From VRUE01 sp963840565 (GTDB lineage: Bacteria; Actinomycetota; Thermoleophilia; Solirubrobacterales; 70-9), in NCBI GenBank assembly GCA_963840565.1, contig CAWIZH010000002.1:434001-498000 (forward strand): 64,000 nt of DNA, read 5' to 3'. Positions 57,907-64,000 of this stretch are shown in pieces (the first letter of the stretch is position 1; each line of letters starts with the position of its first letter). The translations under genes and the position numbers were made by a program. The notes below the pieces were generated by a model. That model was given only the letters and a program-made list of their open reading frames with translations, ran no database searches and was not told the origin of the DNA.

Positions 57907-58497
57907 CTACTTGACCGTCAGTGTTCCTTCCATCCCAGCTTCAGCATGTCCGGGGATGGTGCAGAGGTAGGTGTAGGTGCCCGGGGCGAGGTCGGCGCTT
58001 ACCGATGTTTTGCCTTCGGCGAGCGTTTCGGAGGTGGCGATCTCTTTGCCGTTCTGCTCGATAGCGACGTTGTGTTCGAGCGCCGCCGGGTTATCGAAGT
58101 CGATCGTCACTTTGCCCGGCTGGCTGGTCAGGCTCGTCTTGTCGAAGGCTAGATCGGTTGGCGAGGCGGCGAGCTGCAGGGTGCCGCCCGGGCCTTTGGC
58201 CGCCGGTGCGGGCTTGGGCGCCGGCGCCTTTTCGCTTTCGTCTTCGACCGGCGCGGCCTCGTCTCTGGTGATTTCCTTGTTCGCCTCCGAGAACTCCGCG
58301 GCCTTTGCCTCTTCCTCGTCCTGGGCATGGAGCACCGCGAACGAGGTCGTTGCGACGATCAGGGCGATGAAGCCGAGCGCAACGATCGGCGCAGCTTTAC
58401 CCGGGAAGCTCTTGATCCGCAGCCCGGCGAAGCTGACCAATACAGCGGAAACAGCGAGCGCGCCGCCGCAGACGTAGAAGAGATCCCCATTGCTCAT
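57907..58497 (-). CDS. membrane-anchored cupredoxin (plastocyanin-like) protein
   Basis: This 196-residue protein has two N-terminal TM helices (FYVCGGALAVSAVLVSFAGL, APIVALGFIALIVATTSFAVL), an acidic Pro/Ala linker (residues 60-100) and a C-terminal cupredoxin domain. That domain carries type-1 copper ligands His (ALEHNVAI), Cys, His and Met (YTYLCTIPGHAEAGMEG). It could carry electrons at the outer membrane face or be a small oxidase-like domain. No partner oxidase is adjacent. It lies between recA and miaB on the same strand. Confidence 0.85.
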   Translation of the reverse strand: MSNGDLFYVCGGALAVSAVLVSFAGLRIKSFPGKAAPIVALGFIALIVATTSFAVLHAQDEEEAKAAEFSEANKEITRDEAAPVEDESEKAPAPKPAPAAKGPGGTLQLAASPTDLAFDKTSLTSQPGKVTIDFDNPAALEHNVAIEQNGKEIATSETLAEGKTSVSADLAPGTYTYLCTIPGHAEAGMEGTLTVK

Positions 58498-58533
58498 GCG
58501 GCGCGCATCCTATCCACTGGAGCGCAGGCGCCG

Positions 58534-59628
58534 TCAGGCAGCCTGCGCCTCCGCAATCGGCGGCACGTCGGTCTCCTCGATCGGCGCGACGCCCTCGGCA
58601 CCGATGCCCAGCGCCGTCCTGATCTTGGCCTCGATCTCACTGGCGATCTCGGGGTTCTCGACCAGGAACTGCTTGGCGTTGTTGCGCCCCTGGCCGAGCC
58701 GCGTCTCGCCGTAGGAGAAGAAGGCGCCCGACTTGCGGACGATGTCGTGCTCGATGCCGAAGTCGAGCAACTCGCCTTCGCGGGAGATCCCCTGGCCGTA
58801 CTCGATCTCGAATTCGGCCTGGCGGAACGGCGCCGCGACCTTGTTCTTGACGACTTTGACCCGCACCCGGTTGCCAACCGCCTCGGTCCCGTCCTTGAGG
58901 GTCTCGATGCGGCGGATATCGAGCCGTTGCGAGGCGTAGAACTTCAGCGCCCGGCCACCCGGCTGGGTCTCGGGCGAGCCGAACTGGACGCCGACCTTTT
59001 CGCGGATCTGGTTGGTGAAGAGGCAGACGGTGTTGGTGCGGTTGAGGTTGCCGGCCAGCTTGCGCATCGCCTGCGACATCAGGCGCGCCTGCAGGCCGAC
59101 GGTGGTGTCGCCGATCTGGCCGTCCAGCTCAGCCTTCGGCGTCAGCGCCGCGACCGAGTCGATCGCGATCACGTCGATCGCCGCGGAGGCGATCAGGCGG
59201 TCGGCGATCTGCAGCGCCTGCTCGCCGTAGTCGGGCTGTGAGACCAGCAGCTCGTCGGTGTCGACGCCGATCGCTCGCGCGTAGATCGGGTCCATCGCGT
59301 GCTCGGTGTCGATGAAGACGCAGACCCCGCCCCTGGCCTGGGCCTCGGCGATGACGTGGTAGATCAGCGTTGTCTTTCCCGAAGACTCGGGGCCGAAGAT
59401 CTCGACCATCCGTCCCCGCGGCACGCCGCCGATGCCGAGCGCCAGGTCGAGCGCAAGGGCGCCGGTTGGGATCGCTTCGACCGGCAGGGCGCTGTCGGCG
59501 CCGAGCCGCATCAGCGCGCCCTGGCCGAAGTCGCGCTCGATCTGAGTTACCGCGGCCTCGAGAGCCGCATCCTTGGCCTTGGCTTCCTTCGCCGAGACCT
59601 CATTCAAAGCCGCCTTTTTGTCTGCCAT
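58534..59628 (-). CDS. recA: recombinase RecA
   Basis: This 364-residue recombinase drives homologous recombination and SOS induction. Start ATG 59628 (MADKKAALNEV). It has Walker A EIFGPESSGKTTLIYHV, FIDTEHAMDPIYARAIGVD, Walker B VDVIAIDSVAAL-type segment (IDVIAIDSVAALTPKAEL), loop 2 NQIREKVGVQFGSPETQPGGRALKFYASQRLDIRR, and an acidic C-terminal tail. It is intact, contrasting with frameshifted neighbours. No recX follows; the next gene is the cupredoxin. An upstream thpR-cinA pair fits the common cinA-thpR-recA order of actinobacteria. Confidence 0.98.
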   Translation of the reverse strand: MADKKAALNEVSAKEAKAKDAALEAAVTQIERDFGQGALMRLGADSALPVEAIPTGALALDLALGIGGVPRGRMVEIFGPESSGKTTLIYHVIAEAQARGGVCVFIDTEHAMDPIYARAIGVDTDELLVSQPDYGEQALQIADRLIASAAIDVIAIDSVAALTPKAELDGQIGDTTVGLQARLMSQAMRKLAGNLNRTNTVCLFTNQIREKVGVQFGSPETQPGGRALKFYASQRLDIRRIETLKDGTEAVGNRVRVKVVKNKVAAPFRQAEFEIEYGQGISREGELLDFGIEHDIVRKSGAFFSYGETRLGQGRNNAKQFLVENPEIASEIEAKIRTALGIGAEGVAPIEETDVPPIAEAQAA

Positions 59629-59641
59629 CTGTTGTTTCACC

Positions 59642-60244
59642 TCACTGCCGCCCGTCTTCGGACAGCTCGACTTGCGCCAGCGGGGTGTAATGCGCACCAC
59701 GCGGCTGGAGTTCGGAACGGTAGAGCGTCAATCGGACGCCTAGAACGGGCGATAAGAGCTTCGTCGGCAGCCTTCCGGGTGGCCTGCCGACGGGCCGCGG
59801 CCGCTTCGACCCACGACCCTCGGACTTGACCCTCGCCACCGTGACGTGGGGCCAAAACGGGCGCTTCTCAGGCTTGTAGAGGCGCTCGGCAATCAGCTGC
59901 TCCTCGAGTCTCCCTTGAAGGACGACCGTATCCGGGGAATCGGCCGGAAGAGCAAAGAGCTGGGGGCGCCTCGGCGAGGGCTTGGTAAGCGGATCTCCGA
60001 GCCGCAGTGGCGGCGCCGGCGCGCCCAGACCGGCCACGATCTCCCCCAGGCGCTCGATATCGCGCTCGGGCATGTAGCCGAGGAAGGCGAGCGTGATGTG
60101 AAGAGAATCGCGCGGCACCGGTCGCAGCGCTGGATCGCTCAGCTCTGTCCTGCCCCAGGCAGCGATTTCATCGCGCACGGCCGCGGCCAGGTCCAGCGCC
60201 ACAAACAGCCGTGCCCGCGGACTTTTCGGTCTCTCCTTTGCCAT
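59642..60244 (-). CDS. thpR: RNA 2',3'-cyclic phosphodiesterase ThpR
   Basis: This 200-residue 2H phosphoesterase has both catalytic motifs: HITLAFLGYMPERD (HxT, about residue 49) and HVTVARVKSEG (HxT, about 132). It starts RARLFVALDLAAAVRDEIAAWG, typical of ThpR. It opens 2',3'-cyclic phosphates on RNA ends. It lies between cinA and recA, the usual order. Its stop is 13 nt from the recA start, and the gap to cinA is 72 nt. Confidence 0.9.
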   Translation of the reverse strand: MAKERPKSPRARLFVALDLAAAVRDEIAAWGRTELSDPALRPVPRDSLHITLAFLGYMPERDIERLGEIVAGLGAPAPPLRLGDPLTKPSPRRPQLFALPADSPDTVVLQGRLEEQLIAERLYKPEKRPFWPHVTVARVKSEGRGSKRPRPVGRPPGRLPTKLLSPVLGVRLTLYRSELQPRGAHYTPLAQVELSEDGRQ

Positions 60245-60316
60245 TGCCGACCACGCTACGCGGCGCCGGCGCGCACGACAACGCCCGGATGTGCCGAAAG
60301 CGTGCCGGTTGAGCGC

Positions 60317-61597
60317 CTAAAGCGGCGCCTCGGCGCCGCTGAGCAGGATGCGGAGCAGGTGCATGCCGACCAGGGCCGAGCGCTCGCGGATGTCGGCGCG
60401 GCCACCTGGGATGACGTGCTCGCGGGCAATCTCGGTGCCGTCGGTGAGGCGGGCGTTGAAGCAGACGTAGCCGACCGGCTTCTCCTCGCTACCACCGTCG
60501 GGGCCGGCGATGCCCGTGATCGAAACCGCAACATCGGCCTCGAAGCGGTCCAGCGCGCCCAGCGCCATCGCCTCCGCCACCTCGGCCGAGACGGCCCCCT
60601 TTGCCTCGATCAGGCTGGGATCGACGCCCAGCAGGTCCGTCTTCGCCTCGTTCGAGTAGGAGACGACTCCCCCGGCCATATAGGCCGAGGCGCCGGGCAG
60701 GTTGGTGATCCGCGCCGCCAGCAGCCCGCCACTGCAGGACTCGGCCAGGCCCAAACGGTGCCCGGCCAGCAGGCCGGCGACCTGCGAGTCGATCGTCTCC
60801 CCATCGAGGCTGAAGAGGTGGCGCGGATGGCGCTCGGCAAGGGCCGCTTGGAGCGCCTCGGCAGTCTTGGTTGCGGCCTCGCGGTAGCGGACGTCGATCT
60901 CGATCTCGCCGCGGCGCAGGCAGGTGGTGATCTCGACCTCCGGCAGGGCGACCCCCTCGGCCTCGATCTCGCGCAGGCTCTTGGCAATCTCCGACTCGGG
61001 AATGCCGAACATGCGCAGGGTGTAGCCGTGCAGCGGCGTGGCTCGCTGCAGCAGCTCGCGCAGCGGCGCTGTGGCCAGTGCCGCTGGCCACATCGGCTGC
61101 AGCTCGCGCGGCGGGCCGGGCAGGACGACCACGACGCTCTCCCCGGCCGGGACGACGAGGCCCGGTGCCGTCCCGATCGGGTCAAGGGGGGTTGAGCCCT
61201 CGGGCACCATCGCCTGCTTGCGATTGGCCTCCCGCACTGCCTCCTCGTCGAAGTCGAAGCGGCGGGCGAAGTTGCGCAAGATCGTCGCGATCTTCTCCTC
61301 CATCTCCTCGTCGAGGACGAGCTCGCGGCCGGCAAAGCGGGCGACGACCTCGCCGGTGAGGTCGTCGGCGGTCGGGCCGAGGCCTCCCGAGGTGACGATC
61401 AGGTCCATCGCCTCGGCGGCCATGAAGCGCAGCGCCGCCTCGAGGTCGTCGGGACGATCGCCGACGACGAGGATGTGGGCGACGTCGACCCCGAGCTCAG
61501 CCAGCTGTTCGGAGACCCAGGGGCCGTTGCGATCGGCGATGCGACCGGTCAGCACCTCGGTCCCGGTCACGACTATCCCCGCGCGCAGCTCACTCAT
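60317..61597 (-). CDS. cinA: CinA-family protein (MoCF-like domain plus NMN deamidase)
   Basis: This 426-residue two-domain protein has an N-terminal molybdopterin-binding-like domain (AGIVVTGTEVLTGRIADRNGPWVSEQLAELGVDVAHILVVGD; TSGGLGPTADDLTGEVVARFAGREL). The C-terminal CinA/PncC nicotinamide-mononucleotide amidohydrolase domain has LAESCSGGLLAARITNLPGASAYMAGGVVSYSNEAK and VSITGIAGPDGGSEEKPVGYV. It recycles deamidated NAD precursors and is often induced with recA. ATGA overlap with the rodZ-like gene upstream. Confidence 0.95.
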   Translation of the reverse strand: MSELRAGIVVTGTEVLTGRIADRNGPWVSEQLAELGVDVAHILVVGDRPDDLEAALRFMAAEAMDLIVTSGGLGPTADDLTGEVVARFAGRELVLDEEMEEKIATILRNFARRFDFDEEAVREANRKQAMVPEGSTPLDPIGTAPGLVVPAGESVVVVLPGPPRELQPMWPAALATAPLRELLQRATPLHGYTLRMFGIPESEIAKSLREIEAEGVALPEVEITTCLRRGEIEIDVRYREAATKTAEALQAALAERHPRHLFSLDGETIDSQVAGLLAGHRLGLAESCSGGLLAARITNLPGASAYMAGGVVSYSNEAKTDLLGVDPSLIEAKGAVSAEVAEAMALGALDRFEADVAVSITGIAGPDGGSEEKPVGYVCFNARLTDGTEIAREHVIPGGRADIRERSALVGMHLLRILLSGAEAPL

Positions 61598-62346
61598 GTG
61601 CAGCTGGGCCGTTCCGCTTCGCTGAGCTCGGTCAGGCTGCCGGAGGAGTCGATCGAGTACCCGATCGGGCTGGATGTCGCCGGAATTTGAGCTTCCCTGC
61701 CGTCGATGAGCATCGAGACCTCGCCGTTGCCGAATGAGACCGTGAAGCTACCGGAGCGGAACGGGCCTTCTTCGGTTCCCGTTTCAAGGATCTGACCGTC
61801 GACCAGCGGCTTGCCCTTGGCGTTGAGGACGCAGACCCAGACTTCGGCGCTGGCGGCGAGGCTGACGGAGACCCCGTTGCTGACCGGCTGAGGCGGCTGC
61901 CGCTGATGCTGCTTGCCCCCACGGGCGGCCTTGCGATGCGAACCGCCGCCATTGCCACCGCTCCCTCCGCCGGGAATCGCGACGATCGCAACCACGGCGA
62001 CGAGGAGCACCCCGGCAACCGCGAGCCAGCTCGCTCGCGGAACGGGCCAGCGCCGCTCGCGCGTGCTGCCCGAGGCCGACGCAGGCTCGGGGATAAGGCT
62101 CCGCCCCCCTCCTTCGACGCTCTGGCGGTAGTCGTCGGCTAGCCGCTCGCCATCGAGCCCGAGAAAGGCGGCGTAGGTGCGAATGAAGCCGCGGGTGTAG
62201 ACGCCTCCGGGCAGGACGCCCCACTCTTCGTTCTCGATTGCGCGCAGGTAGCGGAGCCGGATCCGGGTCGCCGCCTCGACCTCGGAAAGGTCGATTTTGC
62301 GGCGGTTACGCGCTTCGCGAAAGACGCTGCCGATCGGGCCGTCCAT
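61594..62346 (-). CDS. RodZ-like HTH membrane protein
   Basis: This 250-residue protein has an N-terminal cytoplasmic HTH_25 domain (GSVFREARNRRKIDLSEVEAATRIRLRYLRAIENEEWGVLPGGVYTRGFIRTYAAFLGLDGERLADDYRQ). One TM helix (WLAVAGVLLVAVVAIVAIPGG) follows, then a Gly/Ser/His-rich linker and an outer beta-rich DUF4115-like domain (VSVSLAASAEVWVCVLNAKGKPLVDGQIL; GSFTVSFGNGEVSMLIDGREAQIP). This is the RodZ layout, linking MreB to the envelope. Position between ftsK and cinA is the common actinobacterial one. It overlaps cinA by 4 nt. Confidence 0.88.
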   Translation of the reverse strand: MDGPIGSVFREARNRRKIDLSEVEAATRIRLRYLRAIENEEWGVLPGGVYTRGFIRTYAAFLGLDGERLADDYRQSVEGGGRSLIPEPASASGSTRERRWPVPRASWLAVAGVLLVAVVAIVAIPGGGSGGNGGGSHRKAARGGKQHQRQPPQPVSNGVSVSLAASAEVWVCVLNAKGKPLVDGQILETGTEEGPFRSGSFTVSFGNGEVSMLIDGREAQIPATSSPIGYSIDSSGSLTELSEAERPSCT

Positions 62347-62401
62347 CGACCCATTGTCCTACCCCCGGATCGATAGGTCCACTGCAAATGGAGAAACGGG
62401 G

Positions 62402-64000
62402 CTACTCCGGCACTGCGGTTGGTGCCTCGGAGGCGGACTCCTGCCCCTCGCCGCCGCCACCGGTGAGCCGGGCCATATCGGCCGCCGTGACCAGGACCTG
62501 GCGCGGTTTCGAGCCTTCGTAACCGGAGATCACACCGCGCCGCTCGAGCATGTCGACCAGGCGTCCCGCCCGCGTGTATCCGACCCGCAGGCGGCGCTGG
62601 ATCATCGAGACCGAAGCGGTTTCCGTCTCGACCACGACGCGGATCGCCTCGTCGAGCAGATCGTCGCTGTCGGGGTCGTAGTCGCCCTCGGCTTCGATGC
62701 CCTTCTCTGGACGACCTCGAGCAGCTCCGCCTCGAATTCAGGTTCGCCCTGTTTTGCCCAGTGTTTGGTGATGCGGGCGATCTCCTCCTCAGTGATGAAC
62801 GCGCCTTGGATCCGCTGCAGCTTCGAGGTGCCGGCGCCGCGGAAGAGCATGTCGCCCTGGCCGAGCAGGGCCTCCGCTCCGCCCTGGTCGAGGATCACCC
62901 GCGAGTCGGTCTGCGAGGAGACGGCGAAGGCGATCCGGGCCGGGATGTTGACCTTGATCGTGCCGGTGATGATGTCGGTCGAGGGGCGCTGCGTCGCCAG
63001 CACGAGGTGGATGCCGGTGGCGCGCGACTTCTGCGCCAGGCGGATGATCGAATCCTCGACCTCGGCCGGGGAGACCATCATCAGGTCCGCGAGCTCGTCG
63101 ATCACGCAGAGGATGTGGGGCAGCGGCGCTTCGCCGGCCTTGGCCCTGGCCCGGTTGAGCTCACCGAGGTTGCGGGCGCGGGCTTTGCCCATGATCCCGT
63201 AGCGGCTCTCCATCTCACCGATCAAGTTGGCGAGCACGTTGGCCGCCAAGCGCGGCGAGGTGACAACCGGAGTCAGCAGGTGCGGCACGTTCTCGTAGTG
63301 GTTGAGCTCGACCTGCTTGGGGTCGACCAGGACCAAGCGGACCTCGTTGGGCGAGGCCTGCATCAGGATCGAGGAGAGGATCGCGTTGACGCAGCCGGAC
63401 TTGCCCGAGCCGGTGGTGCCGGCGACGAGCACGTGCGGCATCTTCGCCAGGTCGGTCCAGACGGCGTTGCCGTCGATGCCCTTGCCGAGCCAGGCGACCA
63501 GCGGCGAGGTCTTCTCCGGCCGGCCGGCGTAGATGTCGCCGAGACGGACGATGCGCCGGCGCGCGTTTGGCACCTCGACCCCGACGGCCTGCTTGCCGGG
63601 AATCGGCGCGAGGATGCGGATATCGGTCGAGGCCAGCGCGTAGGCGAGGTCGTTGGCGAGCTCGGTGACCTTCTTGACCTTGGTCCCAGGGGCCAGTCGC
63701 AGTTCATAACGCGAGACGTGCGGCCCGCTGACGATGCCGACGATTTTCGCTTCGACGCCGAAGTGCCCGAGTGCCTCGACCAGCTTGCGGCCAACGATTT
63801 CGTGATCGCGTGGATCGACGCCTTTGTCGGCCTTGCCACGTTCCAGAGCTTTTGCCGGCGGAGGTCGGTAGTCGATCTCCTCTGAAGTCGTGACGCCCCG
63901 CTTGTTGCCCTGTGGCGTCAACGCGATCTGCTCTACGGCCGGCTCCTCGTCGGACACGGCCGCGTCTTCCTCGGCCTCGATCGCGGCAAGCTCAGCGTCG
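62402..64000 (-). CDS. ftsK: DNA translocase FtsK, 3' part, frameshifted; 5' end outside window
   Basis: This is the C-terminal motor of FtsK/SpoIIIE, which pumps chromosome ends and activates XerCD at dif. It has an alpha/beta domain (VSRYELRLAPGTKVKKVTELANDLAYALASTDIRI), Walker A VAGTTGSGKSGCVNAILSSIL, Walker B ILCVIDELADLMM, QRPSTDIITGTIKVNIPARIAFAVSSQTDSRVILD and a C-terminal gamma winged helix. The gamma helix (VSMIQRRLRVGYTRAGRLVDMLERRGVISGYEGSKPRQVL) lies in another frame after a one-base shift near 62706. FtsK is essential for segregation, so the shift is most likely an error. The open frame runs off the window. Confidence 0.95.

Noticed and set aside
1..64000. CRISPR array, tRNA/rRNA genes, insertion sequences
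   Set aside because: No regularly spaced direct repeats, no cloverleaf-like sequences with a CCA or T-loop, and no transposase motifs were found by eye. A tRNAscan or minced run would settle this.

Overview
The window looks like a GC-rich actinobacterial chromosome, most likely class Thermoleophilia (Solirubrobacterales-like). The reasons are heavy GC-ending codon use, the order rseP / ispG / proS / pgsA followed by an RsiG-like, GarA-like and FtsR-like trio, a murT-gatD lipid II amidation operon, dapL-dapF lysine/DAP genes, a c-di-AMP riboswitch in front of an RlpA-like gene, and many secreted repeat proteins of a style I associate with that class. The taxonomic call is inference. Many conserved genes (rseP, dinB, murT, dut, dapF, ftsK and others) carry single-base frameshifts. 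This looks like indel error in a long-read or metagenome assembly rather than real gene loss, so those genes are given as full spans with the breaks noted.

Layout. 1-5.3 kb: end of rseP, a secreted trypsin-like protease, a secreted protein, and two reverse-strand surface proteins with an N-terminal lamin-tail-like region and Ig-like repeats. 5.4-10.8 kb: ispG, proS, pgsA, then the RsiG/GarA/FtsR-like regulators. 10.9-20.1 kb: SRPBCC and alkyl-DHAP-synthase-like genes, an HTH-TM-RskA-like protein, thioesterase, nadE, secreted metalloprotease, wax ester/DGAT acyltransferase, and a c-di-AMP riboswitch with rlpA. 20.1-32.9 kb: dinB, a HigBA module, ccdA, FUSC protein, four tandem secreted paralogues, corA, thiolase/SDR/methyltransferase, PAP2 and a DAG kinase-like gene.

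33.0-40.1 kb is the standout. It is a complete, lower-GC filamentous phage (inovirus-like) provirus of about 7.06 kb, bounded by 22-bp direct repeats. The right-hand repeat lies inside a site that reads as a full actinobacterial dif (XerC arm, 6-bp centre, XerD arm). Its order is ssDNA-binding candidate, two membrane proteins, major coat protein, a large adsorption-type protein carrying PASTA-like domains, two small membrane proteins, Zot-type ATPase, Rep, two small genes, then a 22-bp-arm hairpin. It has no integrase, which fits use of the host XerC/XerD. The dif site also suggests that this window contains the replication terminus.

40.2-64 kb returns to host genes: a toxin-antitoxin-like nucleotidyltransferase pair beside dif, DsbA/VKOR, hydrolase, peroxiredoxin, peptidyl-prolyl isomerase, DAG kinase-like, murT-methyltransferase-gatD, dut, hflX, dapF-dapL, a large secreted protein, miaA, miaB, recA, thpR, cinA, rodZ-like and the 3' end of ftsK.

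Two families of structured intergenic repeats stand out. One is a 114-nt long-palindrome element present twice, with compensatory changes between copies. The other is a roughly 61-nt core present three times. It occupies every convergent intergenic gap larger than about 50 bp in the window, each time nested inside an outer inverted repeat, and looks like an undescribed bidirectional terminator-associated element. I saw no tRNA, rRNA, CRISPR array or transposase gene.
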